NCBI GenBank assembly: GCA_017964485.1
Contig: JAGCRW010000074.1
Span: 1 to 41,469 of the forward strand
DNA from: Muribaculaceae bacterium
GTDB lineage: Bacteria > Bacteroidota > Bacteroidia > Bacteroidales > Muribaculaceae
DNA: 41,469 nucleotides
Direction: 5' to 3'
Shown piece after piece: positions 1-8,489 of this stretch. The translations under genes were made by a program, and so were the position numbers. Numbering within the stretch: the stretch's first letter is position 1; every line of letters starts with the position of its first letter. Below the pieces are notes generated by a model. It made no database searches and had not been told where the DNA came from. It was given only the letters and a program-made list of their open reading frames with translations.

Positions 1-9
1 AAGGGACGA

Positions 10-1554
10 CTACTTGCTTGATAGGGTGACGATGGGGATCAGCATCTCTTCCATCGAGATTCCTCCGTGATGGAAAGTGTCACGGAAGTACTGCACATAG
101 TAGTTGTAATTGTTGGGATAGGCGAAGAAGTCGCGGTTAGTGGCGAATATGTAGGTAGATGCCACATTAGGGCTTGGCAGTCCCACCTTTTTGGGCTGCT
201 TGATTTCAAACACCTGCTTAGGGTTGTAGCTCAAGTTCTTACTTACCTTATAGCGCAGGTTCGTGTTGGTATTGCGATCACCGATAACTTTCACAGCGTT
301 ATCCACCTTTATGGTGCCGTGGTCGGTGGTGATAACGACTTTAGCTCCACGATGCGCTATCTGCTTGAAAATCTCAAAGGCATAGGAGTTCTTAAACCAA
401 GAGACTGTGAGCGAACGGTAGGCTTCATCTGTATTGGCAAGTTCGCGTATCATCTTCGACTCGGTGCGCTGATGCGACATCATATCAACAAAGTTGAATA
501 CTATAACGTTAAGGTCGTTCTTGTCAAGCGCAGCGAAGTTCTGCAACAGCCGCTCGCCAGCGGTAGAGTCGTTGAGTTTATTGTAGGAGAACTTGTATGG
601 CTTACGATAGCGCTCGAGGATTGTTCTCACTAGAGGCTCCTCGTTGACATTCTTTCCTTCTTCCTCGTCCTCATCGACCCATAGGTCGGGGAACATCTTC
701 TCTATATCAACTGGCAACAGCCCTGAGAAGATGGCGTTGCGCGCATACTGGGTGGCGGTTGGCAGAATAGACGTGTAGAGTCCGTCATCATCGATGTTAA
801 AATATTCGCTGAGCAGCGGGCTGATGGTCTTCCACTGGTCGAGACGGAAATTGTCGATGACGATAAAATACACTTTCTCGCCCTTGTCGAGCAACGGAAA
901 AACGCGTGTCTTGAATATCTCGTTGCTGCGCAGGGGGTGGTCGTCGCTGGCGTACCAATCCTCGTAGTTGCGCTTCACAAACTTGGAAAACATGCCGTTG
1001 GCCTCAGTCTTCTGCATCTTGAGCATCTCACCCATGCCAGTATCGGCCGAAGTGAGGGTGAGTTCCCACCTCACTAGCGTAGTGTAAAGTTCATACCAAT
1101 CCTCAATGGAATGGGCCTGGGCTATCATCTGACTGATTTTCATGAACTCTTGCTGATAGTCGCTCGTAGCCTTCTGCGCCACGAGAGCATCGCTGTGCAG
1201 ATTCTTCTTTATAGACAGAAGAATCTGCATGGGGTTGACAGGTTTGATGAGATAGTCGGCAATCTGACTGCCAATGGCTTGGTTCATGATGTTCTCCTCC
1301 TCACTCTTGGTGATCATGATGACGGGAACGTTGGGTTGCGATATTTTTATCTGCTGCAAAGCCTCTAGTCCGCTGATGCCAGGCATATTCTCGTCGAGAA
1401 TGATGAGATTATAGTTCTGCGAGGCGATAGCGTCAAGCGCATCGCGTCCGTTGGTCACTGTCTCAACTTCATAACCTTTATTCTTGAGGAAAAGTATGTG
1501 TGGCTTGAGGAGATCTATCTCATCGTCGGCCCATAAAATCAGTTCTTTGCTCAT
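10..1554 (-). CDS. porX: PorX-like response regulator with PglZ-type phosphodiesterase domain
   Basis: The 514-residue protein matches PorX of Bacteroidota, whose members are about 515 residues. Residues 1-120 form a CheY-like receiver with the acidic pocket D10-D11, phospho-acceptor D54 in ILDENMPG, and the conserved YLIKPVNP lysine-proline turn. A helical linker follows. From about residue 210 a PglZ/alkaline-phosphatase-superfamily domain carries the nucleophile context PTATQYARN, the metal-binding TTDHGT, and a C-terminal HGGISMEEMLIP. In Porphyromonas and Flavobacterium, PorX works with PorY and a sigma factor to control type IX secretion genes, and its effector domain is a zinc phosphodiesterase acting on oligonucleotides. 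No porY, sigP or type IX gene is nearby, and PorX also occurs in Bacteroidetes without that system, so its output here is open. It is divergent from the serine hydrolase gene. Confidence 0.93.
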   Translation of the reverse strand: MSKELILWADDEIDLLKPHILFLKNKGYEVETVTNGRDALDAIASQNYNLIILDENMPGISGLEALQQIKISQPNVPVIMITKSEEENIMNQAIGSQIADYLIKPVNPMQILLSIKKNLHSDALVAQKATSDYQQEFMKISQMIAQAHSIEDWYELYTTLVRWELTLTSADTGMGEMLKMQKTEANGMFSKFVKRNYEDWYASDDHPLRSNEIFKTRVFPLLDKGEKVYFIVIDNFRLDQWKTISPLLSEYFNIDDDGLYTSILPTATQYARNAIFSGLLPVDIEKMFPDLWVDEDEEEGKNVNEEPLVRTILERYRKPYKFSYNKLNDSTAGERLLQNFAALDKNDLNVIVFNFVDMMSHQRTESKMIRELANTDEAYRSLTVSWFKNSYAFEIFKQIAHRGAKVVITTDHGTIKVDNAVKVIGDRNTNTNLRYKVSKNLSYNPKQVFEIKQPKKVGLPSPNVASTYIFATNRDFFAYPNNYNYYVQYFRDTFHHGGISMEEMLIPIVTLSSK

Positions 1555-1577
1555 AATGCATTGTTTTTATTTTGTCA

Positions 1578-1585
1578 CAAAGATA
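1578..1585 (-). promoter_or_regulatory. Putative -7 box for porX
   Basis: On the minus strand this reads TATCTTTG, matching the Bacteroidota TAnnTTTG consensus. It lies 23 nt upstream of the porX start codon. I see no convincing TTTG -33 partner at the usual distance. Confidence 0.55.
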
Positions 1586-1639
1586 CAACATTATTGCGAA
1601 CTAAAAAAGCGATAAAGCGTGAACATCAAAAATTTTAAG

Positions 1640-1647
1640 TATATTTG
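1640..1647 (+). promoter_or_regulatory. Putative -7 box for the serine hydrolase gene
   Basis: TATATTTG matches the TAnnTTTG consensus and sits 31 nt before the ATG at 1679. The -33 region is not clear. Confidence 0.55.
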
Positions 1648-1678
1648 CAACATAAAATACCAATAAATAATTAGAGCA

Positions 1679-2884
1679 ATGATAAGAAAAGTTATGATGA
1701 TAGCGATAGCAGTGTGTTGTGTGGGTGCAATTGGTGCCAAGAAAGTGAACATGCAACGCCTTGAGGCGCGACTCGACTCAGTGATGAATTCGCATTATGA
1801 CCCACAATCGCCAGGTGCAGCGCTGCTAATAGCCAAGAATGGCAAGGCTATATATGACAAAGGCATAGGCATTGCCGACATGGCTACCGGCGAGAAGATT
1901 GACGGCAACACGGCGTTCAATATCGCCAGCATCAGTAAGCAGTTCACCGCCATTGGCGCGCTGAAGATGCAGGAGATGGGACTTATAGACCTCAATAATA
2001 GTGTCGCCAGCTACTTTCCTGAACTGAAAAATGACATCTGGGAAAAAGTGAAACTGCGCCATCTACTCAGCCACAGTTCTGGAGTCCCCGACGCCCGTCC
2101 TCGTGGCGACCGCAACTTTATGCTCACTGCCACCGATGAGCAGAGCGTTCAGTACATGAAAGACCTCACCGAACTCCATTTCGAACCAGGCACCGACTAT
2201 GAATACATCAACCCCACTTTTGACCTGTTCTATTTCCTCGTGGAGATGAAGACAGACATGAAGTTTGTTGATTTCCAGAAAAAACACCTATTCGACCGCG
2301 CAGGAATGAAGAATGTGCAGTATTTCACTCCCGATGCAAATATTCCACATATGGCTCACGGATATATTGTGAACGAAGATGCCGAGGTGAGTGGCAGTGA
2401 CAGCGATTACGCCAAGAAGCGCGAGAAGGTGGATAACGACTACGTTGACGGCAAGGGTGTGCACTGGGCAGAATGTGACTATGGCGAAGAGACATTCTTC
2501 GCCACCAAGGCAGACGGCGGAATCTACACCACAACACACGACTTCCTCAAGTGGGAGAACGCACTGCGGCGCAACACACTTGTCAAAAAATCGTCAAAGC
2601 AGAAAGCCTATACGCCTAACACCAAAGTCACTGGCAGCAAGTGGAGCGGATACCAGAACCGCGAGAACACATGGTACGGCTATGGCTGGTTTATCGACAA
2701 GACACCAGGGCGTGAGGTAAAAATATACCACACCGGCGACAATGGCGGTTTCCAAGCCTACGCCGCAAAATATGAGCGCAGCCGCGTTAACGTGATAATG
2801 CTAGAAAACCAAAGCACTGTTGACCGCTGGACCCTGCAGCTCGAGATAGAAAGGATTTTGCGGGAAGAAGGAGTGCTTCGTTAA
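1679..2884 (+). CDS. Secreted beta-lactamase-family serine hydrolase
   Basis: A 401-residue class C beta-lactamase/penicillin-binding-protein-fold hydrolase (the family that also holds D-aminopeptidases and esterases). A Sec signal peptide covers roughly residues 1-20 and ends GAIGA. The three active-site motifs are visible: SxxK as S84-I-S-K87, YxN as Y176-I-N178, and the third-box HTG in HTGDNGG near residue 352. That places it in the periplasm or on the surface, cleaving an amide or ester bond; the sequence does not tell the substrate. It is monocistronic, with its own TAnnTTTG box and a hairpin downstream. Nothing marks it as a clinical beta-lactamase, and members of this group are usually housekeeping peptidases or esterases. 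Confidence 0.88.
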   Translation: MIRKVMMIAIAVCCVGAIGAKKVNMQRLEARLDSVMNSHYDPQSPGAALLIAKNGKAIYDKGIGIADMATGEKIDGNTAFNIASISKQFTAIGALKMQEMGLIDLNNSVASYFPELKNDIWEKVKLRHLLSHSSGVPDARPRGDRNFMLTATDEQSVQYMKDLTELHFEPGTDYEYINPTFDLFYFLVEMKTDMKFVDFQKKHLFDRAGMKNVQYFTPDANIPHMAHGYIVNEDAEVSGSDSDYAKKREKVDNDYVDGKGVHWAECDYGEETFFATKADGGIYTTTHDFLKWENALRRNTLVKKSSKQKAYTPNTKVTGSKWSGYQNRENTWYGYGWFIDKTPGREVKIYHTGDNGGFQAYAAKYERSRVNVIMLENQSTVDRWTLQLEIERILREEGVLR

Positions 2885-2913
2885 TACAAAATGCAAATTT
2901 TAACGTGAGAGGG

Positions 2914-2962
2914 AAACAAACCGAAAACCGAACTCATCATGGGATAATCGGCTTTGTTTTTG
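2914..2962 (+). terminator. Possible terminator after the serine hydrolase
   Basis: Imperfect arms (ACAAACCGA and TCGGCTTTGT, with a bulge) are followed by TTTTT. The loop is long, so the call is tentative. Confidence 0.4.
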
Positions 2963-2974
2963 CTACACACAAGA

Positions 2975-3541
2975 TTAGGCACCTGCCTCCTTATCCCAAA
3001 GGACTTCTTCCACGTTGTTTGTCACATTGCAGTGGCGTGCGAGAATGAAAAAAAAGTCGCTAAGACGATTGAGGTAGCGCTGAGCTAGTGGGTTAAGGGG
3101 TTGCTGTGAGGCAAGAGTCACCACACGGCGCTCGGCACGACGGGTCACAGTGCGGCAGATGTCGCAGCATACAGAGGCTGTAGTGCCTCCAGGCAAGATG
3201 AATCCCCGCATTGGAGGAAGCTGTTCATCGAGGGTGTCAATCATCGCCTCGACCGCCTTAACATCATTGTCGCTTAGACCATAGACGGGAGCTTCTGCAT
3301 CGCTTTGCTCGGTGGCAAGGTATGCGCCCAGGTTGAATAACTTGTTCTGAATTATGAAGATAAGCTTTTCCACATCAGGGTCTGAACCTTTTAAAGCATG
3401 AGCGAGTTGGCCGATGTGTGCATTCAGCTCGTCTACAGTACCATAAGCCTCTACGCGGATGTCATCTTTCAAGACGCGTTGACCTCCAACGAGTGAGGTG
3501 GTTCCTTTATCGCCAGTGAGGGTATAGACTTTTGATTTCAT
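2975..3541 (-). CDS. PduO-type ATP:cob(I)alamin adenosyltransferase
   Basis: A 188-residue cytoplasmic enzyme that transfers the 5'-deoxyadenosyl group from ATP to cob(I)alamin to make adenosylcobalamin. The N-terminal ATP-binding signature is TGDKGTTSLVGG (residues 9-20), followed by RVEAYGTVDELNAHIG. The C-terminal family motif RRAERRVV is followed by LNRLSDFFFILAR. Length and order are typical of the PduO/MMAB trimer family. Its ATG overlaps the stop of the upstream LOG-family gene by 4 nt (ATGA), which implies translational coupling. No other cobalamin gene or B12-dependent enzyme is visible, so the gene probably supports B12 salvage. Confidence 0.93.
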   Translation of the reverse strand: MKSKVYTLTGDKGTTSLVGGQRVLKDDIRVEAYGTVDELNAHIGQLAHALKGSDPDVEKLIFIIQNKLFNLGAYLATEQSDAEAPVYGLSDNDVKAVEAMIDTLDEQLPPMRGFILPGGTTASVCCDICRTVTRRAERRVVTLASQQPLNPLAQRYLNRLSDFFFILARHCNVTNNVEEVLWDKEAGA

Positions 3542-4080
3542 AACTTGTTTATTTCATTTAGTTTGTTAATTAGTTCTTGTGCGTTGCTTACCAAGATTGA
3601 TCGGTCGATGCTTGCTGCGCGAGCAAACTGTGACTGTGCAGTATTGCGAAGCTGCTGAGCCTGAGCGGTGTACATATCGTTGTGATTCACAACTATGATA
3701 GGACGATCGCTGCCCTCCACCACAAGATGCGACAGGGTGGAAATCCACTCGTCAATAGTGCCCAGGCCGCCTGGAAGCACCACAAAGACATCGCCACGAG
3801 CAATGAGTCTCGATTTGCGGTCGTTCAAGTCTCGGGCTAGCATCAATTCTGTGCATAGCGGGTCGGCGCGGTGCTTGAAGAACTCGGGCACGATGCCAAC
3901 CACATTTTCGCAGCCTGCCTCGCGCGCAGCCTGAGCAGTGACGTGCATCAACCCAGCATTCACCCCACCATAAACAAGGGTGTGGTAGTTTTCACCTATC
4001 CATCGCCCAAGAGTAGCAGCTATGTCGATAATCTCTTTAGGGAGATCGGGATTAGCAGAGCAATAAACAACAACGTTCAT
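3538..4080 (-). CDS. LOG-family nucleotide phosphoribohydrolase (TIGR00730-type)
   Basis: A 180-residue Rossmann-fold protein of the LOG/lysine-decarboxylase-like family. It has the hallmark PGGLGTIDE and a preceding DRKSRL helix, which in characterised members bind and cleave the N-glycosidic bond of nucleoside 5'-monophosphates such as cytokinin ribotides or AMP. Bacterial members are often misannotated as lysine decarboxylases. It is cytoplasmic, with no signal peptide. It overlaps the adenosyltransferase gene by 4 nt and is separated from glgB upstream by 89 bp containing two hairpins. Coupling to a cobalamin enzyme could reflect turnover of a nucleotide by-product, but that is speculation; the physiological substrate is unknown. 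Confidence 0.88.
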   Translation of the reverse strand: MNVVVYCSANPDLPKEIIDIAATLGRWIGENYHTLVYGGVNAGLMHVTAQAAREAGCENVVGIVPEFFKHRADPLCTELMLARDLNDRKSRLIARGDVFVVLPGGLGTIDEWISTLSHLVVEGSDRPIIVVNHNDMYTAQAQQLRNTAQSQFARAASIDRSILVSNAQELINKLNEINKL

Positions 4081-4105
4081 TTAAAAAGTGTAAAGAATTA
4101 ATTGG

Positions 4106-4141
4106 AAAAGTGAAGAAAAGGGTTCCTTTTTCTTCACTTTT
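4106..4141. terminator. Perfect 14-bp inverted repeat between glgB and the LOG gene
   Basis: Arms AAAAGTGAAGAAAA (4106-4119) and TTTTCTTCACTTTT (4128-4141) are exact complements with an 8-nt loop. The U-rich 3' arm on either strand lets it act as a weak bidirectional terminator or as a processing/attenuation hairpin between the minus-strand genes. Confidence 0.6.
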
Positions 4142-4178
4142 GAGACAATTGGGGTTGAGCCCGATTGTCTCATTTTTT
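4142..4178. terminator. Second hairpin overlapping the glgB stop codon
   Basis: GAGACAAT (4142-4149) pairs with ATTGTCTC (4164-4171), extended inward by a T-G pair and GGG/CCC. On the plus strand a run of T follows. It overlaps the glgB stop (4170-4172) and abuts the 4106-4141 hairpin, so glgB transcripts meet two stem-loops in succession. Confidence 0.6.
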
Positions 4179-6248
4179 GCATTTTTTCTTTGTAGCGGGT
4201 TTCTTTGCTACGGGCTTCTTTACGGCTTTAGTTTTTTGGGGCTGAAGTCGCAGAATCAGTGCCGAGCGAGCAGGGATGTAGAGTTTGAGCCAACCTAGAC
4301 CTGCGCTGTCATAGAGTAGGTCGGGCTGGGTGAAGTGTTTCACGCCCTCATCCACATTTCCATAGCCGCCATAGCGTGCGTTATCGCTAGTTAGCACCCC
4401 ATGATACTCACCTGCTGGAGCGAGGAATCCGTAGTCGCTGAACGACTGCACTGGGTTGAAGTTGAACACAAACACCAAGTCACCACGCATGTAGGCGAGT
4501 ATCTGGTCATCGTCTTTGTCCCATAGCTTGCGTATAGGCAGCGCTTGGAAGTTGTGGATGCCACCAATCAGATGCATCACATCATTGTCCCAGTTATTGA
4601 GGAACTGATACTTAAGATCTTCGCGGTCAACAAGATCCCACTGACGGCGGGCATACTTATAGCTCCATCCGTTACCGTCGCGCGGGAAGTCAATCCACTC
4701 GGGATGTCCCCACTCGTTGCCCATGAAGTTAAGGTAACCGCCATTAATAGTCGATGCTGTGACAAGACGGATAAGTTTGTGCAGAGCGATGCCTCTGCTC
4801 ACCACGCCGTTGTCGTCGCCAGTCATCATGTGCCAATACATCTCCTTGTCAATCAAGCGGAAGATGATTGTCTTGTCCCCCACTAGTGCCTGGTCGTGAC
4901 TCTCGGCATAGGAGATTGTCTTCTCATCGGCGCGACGGTTAGTGAGTTCCCAGAATATAGATGTGGGTTTCCAGTGCTCGTCTTTTTGTTCTTTGATGGT
5001 TTTGATCCAGTAATCGGGTATTCCCATCGCCATACGATAATCGAAGCCTATGCCGCCATCTTTCACTTTTCGTGCCAGGCCAGGCATACCGCTCATCTCC
5101 TCGGCGATAGTGATAGCATGAGGATTAACCTCATGGATGAGTTTATTTGCAAGAGTCAGATATGTTATGGCATTGGTATCCTGATTGCCATTGTAGTAGT
5201 CCTCATAGCCGCCAAACGCCTGTCCAAGACCGTGGTTGTAATAAAGCATTGATGTCACGCCATCGAAGCGGAAGCCGTCAAACTTATACTCCTCAAGCCA
5301 GAACTTGCAGTTGCTGAGCAGGAAGTTGAGAACGGCATTCTTGCCATAGTCGAAGCACAGCGAATCCCAAGCCGGATGCTCGCGCTTGCCGTCACCATAG
5401 AAGTAGAGGTCGTAGCTGCCGTCGAAGCGTCCCAGACCCTCCACCTCGTTTTTCACGGCATGGGAGTGAACGATATCCATAATCACGGCAATGCCGCGAG
5501 AGTGTGCGTCGTCGATGAGGTGCTTCAGTTCTTCGGGAGTGCCAAAGCGGCTTGACGCGGCATAGAAGCTAGACACGTGATAGCCAAATGAGCCATAATA
5601 AGGATGCTCCTGAATCGCCATAATCTGGATAGCATTGTAGCCGTCGTCGGCGATTCTAGGCAAGATGTTGGTGCGGAACTCTTCGTAAGTGCCCACACCC
5701 TCACGGTTCTGTGCCATTCCGATATGGCATTCATAGATGAGCAACGGCTGTACGTTAGGCTTGAATCTCTTTACCTTGAACTCATATTTTTCCTCGGGGT
5801 TCCAAACTTGAGCCGAGAAAATCTTGGTGTTGTCGTCCTGAACCACTCGAGTTGCATAAGCGGGAATGCGCTCACCCTGGCCACCATCCCAGTGGATGGA
5901 GAGCTTAAACAGGTTGCCGTGTTTCATGCCACGCTCAGGCAAGGTGATTTCCCAGTTGCCGTTATCAAGGGGACGCATCTTATAGGGGGCGCACTCAGTC
6001 CAATTGTTAAAGTCGCCAATCACGAAAATCTCGGTGGCATTAGGTGCCCATTCGCGCAGCACCCAGCCTTTGTTAGTATGATGGAGTCCGTAGTAGTTAT
6101 AGGCATTAGCAAAATCTACCAATGTGCCATTCTCGCCAGTGAGCTCTTTCTCTTTATTCAAAAAATCGTTGTGACGTCCCACAATGGCTTCTTCAAAAGG
6201 TTCCAGCCAGGGGTCATCTTTGATGATGGAGAGTGTCTTTTTCTTCAT
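4170..6248 (-). CDS. glgB: 1,4-alpha-glucan (glycogen) branching enzyme, GH13_8 type
   Basis: A 692-residue cytoplasmic branching enzyme that cuts alpha-1,4 chains and re-attaches them through alpha-1,6 bonds in glycogen synthesis. A CBM48-like N-domain is seen around residues 45-150 (WAPNATEIFVIGDFNNW). The GH13 barrel follows with nucleophile D329 in FDGFRFDGVTSM, acid/base E383 in ITIAEEMSGMP and the transition-state residue D452 in YAESHDQALVGDK. The sequence resembles the eukaryote-like branching enzymes common in Bacteroidota. An odd feature is the last 20 or so residues, which are strongly basic (VKKPVAKKPATKKKCKK) and lie beyond the usual C-terminal beta domain. It leads a minus-strand group with the LOG and adenosyltransferase genes, but two hairpins separate them. 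Confidence 0.96.
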   Translation of the reverse strand: MKKKTLSIIKDDPWLEPFEEAIVGRHNDFLNKEKELTGENGTLVDFANAYNYYGLHHTNKGWVLREWAPNATEIFVIGDFNNWTECAPYKMRPLDNGNWEITLPERGMKHGNLFKLSIHWDGGQGERIPAYATRVVQDDNTKIFSAQVWNPEEKYEFKVKRFKPNVQPLLIYECHIGMAQNREGVGTYEEFRTNILPRIADDGYNAIQIMAIQEHPYYGSFGYHVSSFYAASSRFGTPEELKHLIDDAHSRGIAVIMDIVHSHAVKNEVEGLGRFDGSYDLYFYGDGKREHPAWDSLCFDYGKNAVLNFLLSNCKFWLEEYKFDGFRFDGVTSMLYYNHGLGQAFGGYEDYYNGNQDTNAITYLTLANKLIHEVNPHAITIAEEMSGMPGLARKVKDGGIGFDYRMAMGIPDYWIKTIKEQKDEHWKPTSIFWELTNRRADEKTISYAESHDQALVGDKTIIFRLIDKEMYWHMMTGDDNGVVSRGIALHKLIRLVTASTINGGYLNFMGNEWGHPEWIDFPRDGNGWSYKYARRQWDLVDREDLKYQFLNNWDNDVMHLIGGIHNFQALPIRKLWDKDDDQILAYMRGDLVFVFNFNPVQSFSDYGFLAPAGEYHGVLTSDNARYGGYGNVDEGVKHFTQPDLLYDSAGLGWLKLYIPARSALILRLQPQKTKAVKKPVAKKPATKKKCKK

Positions 6249-6296
6249 AATATTATATATTTATAATGTGTAGTCGATGAAAATCAATGTTTGGTG

Positions 6297-6304
6297 CAAA
6301 AATA
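6297..6304 (-). promoter_or_regulatory. Putative -7 box for glgB
   Basis: On the minus strand this reads TATTTTTG (TAnnTTTG), 48 nt upstream of the glgB ATG. A GTTG lies 20 nt further upstream at 6325-6328 as a possible -33. Confidence 0.55.
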
Positions 6305-6332
6305 ACAAAAAACAATTACGTTTGCAACATTT

Positions 6333-6363
6333 TTTGCAGTTTTAGAAATTTTCTTTAATTTTG
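6333..6363 (+). promoter_or_regulatory. Promoter of the acyl-CoA ligase gene
   Basis: TTTG (6333-6336), a 19-nt spacer and TAATTTTG (6356-6363) give a full match to the Bacteroidota sigma-ABfr consensus. It lies 63 nt before the start codon. Confidence 0.75.
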
Positions 6364-6426
6364 TAGGCTGAAAACAAACTGGACTTTCTATAAATTCCAA
6401 CTATTGCAAAAAAACATCATTGTGTT

Positions 6427-8085
6427 ATGATGAAAGAGAATACCATAAAGATTTTTGAGGAGAGCTTCCGCAACAACTGGGAGCTCCCCGCGTTGAGTGA
6501 CTACAACACCAAGCAAACTCTGACCTACGGTGACTTTGCCGAACAGATTGCACGTTTACACCTTATATATAAAGAGTGTGGCATCAAGCCAGGCGACCGA
6601 GTGGCGCTCATTGGCAAGAACACGCCAAGTTGGGTGGTTGTGTTCATTGGCACCATCACCTATGGTGCTGTGATAGTGCCCATTCTTCAGGAGTTCAACC
6701 CTCGCGATGCTCAACACATCATCAACCATAGTGAGGCTAGTCTGCTCTATGCCAGCAATGCGATATGGGAGTCGTTTGACTTCGACAACATGCGCCACAT
6801 ACGCGCTGCCATCTCGCTTGACAACGGCAGCCTGCTAGCGCAGAAAGACGAGGAGACCGTTGACGTGGCACTCGAAAATATCGACGCGCTCATGCAGCAG
6901 ACATATCCCAACGGTTTCACTGCCGCTTGCATCAACTACATAGAGCGCAGCAACGACGAGCTCATGGAGATCAACTATACCAGCGGCACCACAGGCTTCA
7001 GCAAGGGTGTGATGCTCACAGGTAACAACTTGGCTGGAAATATCGTGTATGGCATCAACTCACAGCTTCACCGCCGTGGCACTCGCTGCGTGTCGTTCTT
7101 GCCGCTCGCTCATGCCTATGGCTGCGCCTTCGATATGCTCACCCCACTGGCAGTGGGCTCACACATCACCTTACTTGGTCGCATTCCCGCCCCAAAAATC
7201 ATTGTCAAGGCTATGCAGGAAATCAAGCCTCACCTTGTGATTTGTGTCCCATTGGTGCTTGAGAAAATCTACAGCAAGATGATTGTGCCCATGATCAGCA
7301 AGACCAAACTGCGCTGGGCGCTGGCAGTGCCTTACCTTGACCGAAGGATTTATGAGCAGATTCGCAAACGCCTTATAGAGGCCTTTGGCGGAGAGTTTGA
7401 GGAAGTGATAGTGGGTGGCGCTCCATTCAATGCCGAGGTAGAGGAGTTTCTTTACAAAATAAAGTTCCCTTTCACCGTGGGCTACGGCATGACCGAGTGC
7501 GCGCCGCTAGTGAGTCACACCCCGTGGCGCGAGTTTGTGCTCCATAGCGCTGGACGTGTGCTACCAGGCATCATGGAATGCAAAATATTGAGCGATGATC
7601 CTGAAAATATCCCAGGCGAGATATGTATCAAGGGCGAAAACGTAATGAGGGGCTACTTCCACAACACCGAGGCTACCGACAAGGTGCTGCACGAGGACGG
7701 ATGGCTGCACACTGGCGACATGGGTACACTCTCAGCCGACGGCACTATCTTCATTCGCGGCCGCCTCAAAACAATGCTCTTGAGTTCCAATGGACAGAAT
7801 ATCTATCCTGAAGAGATTGAGGCCAAGCTAAACAACATGCTATATGTGAGTGAAAGCCTTGTTGTGGATCGTGACCATAAACTTGTGGCACTTGTATATC
7901 CCGACTACGACTCTATGGATCGTGACGGCGTAACCCGCGACCAGCTCACCAGTCACATGGAGACAGTTAAAACCGAGCTCAACAAACTAGTTGCGCCCTA
8001 TGAACGAGTGTCGCAAATAGAGATTATGGTCAACGAGTTTGAGAAAACACCAAAACGCAGTATCAAGAGATTCTTATATAGATAA
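6427..8085 (+). CDS. AMP-forming long-chain fatty acid-CoA ligase
   Basis: A 552-residue member of the adenylate-forming (ANL) superfamily, closest in look to FadD15-type long-chain acyl-CoA synthetases. It would activate a fatty acid with ATP and CoA. Visible motifs are the P-loop-like YTSGTTGFSKGVML near residues 190-203, A5 YGMTECAPL, A7 DGWLHTGDMG, and A8/A10 GRLKTMLLSSNGQNIYPEEIE with the C-terminal catalytic lysine region TPKRSIKR. No signal peptide is present; it is cytoplasmic or membrane-peripheral. It is shorter than the roughly 600-residue Bacteroides FadD proteins, so the substrate range is uncertain. Two adjacent ATG codons (6427, 6430) begin the frame. It is monocistronic. Confidence 0.9.
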   Translation: MMKENTIKIFEESFRNNWELPALSDYNTKQTLTYGDFAEQIARLHLIYKECGIKPGDRVALIGKNTPSWVVVFIGTITYGAVIVPILQEFNPRDAQHIINHSEASLLYASNAIWESFDFDNMRHIRAAISLDNGSLLAQKDEETVDVALENIDALMQQTYPNGFTAACINYIERSNDELMEINYTSGTTGFSKGVMLTGNNLAGNIVYGINSQLHRRGTRCVSFLPLAHAYGCAFDMLTPLAVGSHITLLGRIPAPKIIVKAMQEIKPHLVICVPLVLEKIYSKMIVPMISKTKLRWALAVPYLDRRIYEQIRKRLIEAFGGEFEEVIVGGAPFNAEVEEFLYKIKFPFTVGYGMTECAPLVSHTPWREFVLHSAGRVLPGIMECKILSDDPENIPGEICIKGENVMRGYFHNTEATDKVLHEDGWLHTGDMGTLSADGTIFIRGRLKTMLLSSNGQNIYPEEIEAKLNNMLYVSESLVVDRDHKLVALVYPDYDSMDRDGVTRDQLTSHMETVKTELNKLVAPYERVSQIEIMVNEFEKTPKRSIKRFLYR

Positions 8086-8489
8086 TTTATCTGTGTTTTT
8101 ACACGGTTTTCGTTTCCTGTTTTTCAATCACAATGTTTCAGCGGTTTTTATGCCACTCTAAGTTGCGCATTTATACGGCATTTTTCCAAAAAAATCGAGA
8201 TTTTTCTATTATATTGATTTGGAAACAATATTTAACACAAAATTAAATAAAGCAAAATTTCTTTATTTAATTCGCTTTGTATGTGCGATTTAAAATTATG
8301 AAATTTGGTAATTATTTGTTAAATTGTCAATTTTTTGAAAAATTTCGGCAAAAAAAAAGTTGAAAAAACATTTGCATATAAATTTTTTGCTATAAATTTG
8401 CACCGTTTTTCGAAGCAAGCTAGTCTTCGAGACAACCAAAAAAGAAAATTATTTATTGTTTTATTATTTACTTATTAAAATTTTAAGAA
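8086..8489. other. 404-bp AT-rich gene-free stretch
   Basis: I see no gene here. It holds a small hairpin after the ligase stop (CTGTGT and ACACGG, near 8093-8108, followed by T-rich sequence), a perfect AT-rich 12-bp inverted repeat (8241-8252 with 8261-8272), the promoter of the next gene (8371-8400), and a 5'-leader hairpin with arms TCGAAG and CTTCGA around 8409-8432. Confidence 0.6.
8371..8400 (+). promoter_or_regulatory. Promoter of the small Ala/Glu-rich protein gene
   Basis: TTTG (8371-8374), an 18-nt spacer and TAAATTTG (8393-8400) fit the Bacteroidota consensus. This implies an untranslated leader of about 80 nt before the ATG at 8490. Confidence 0.7.
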
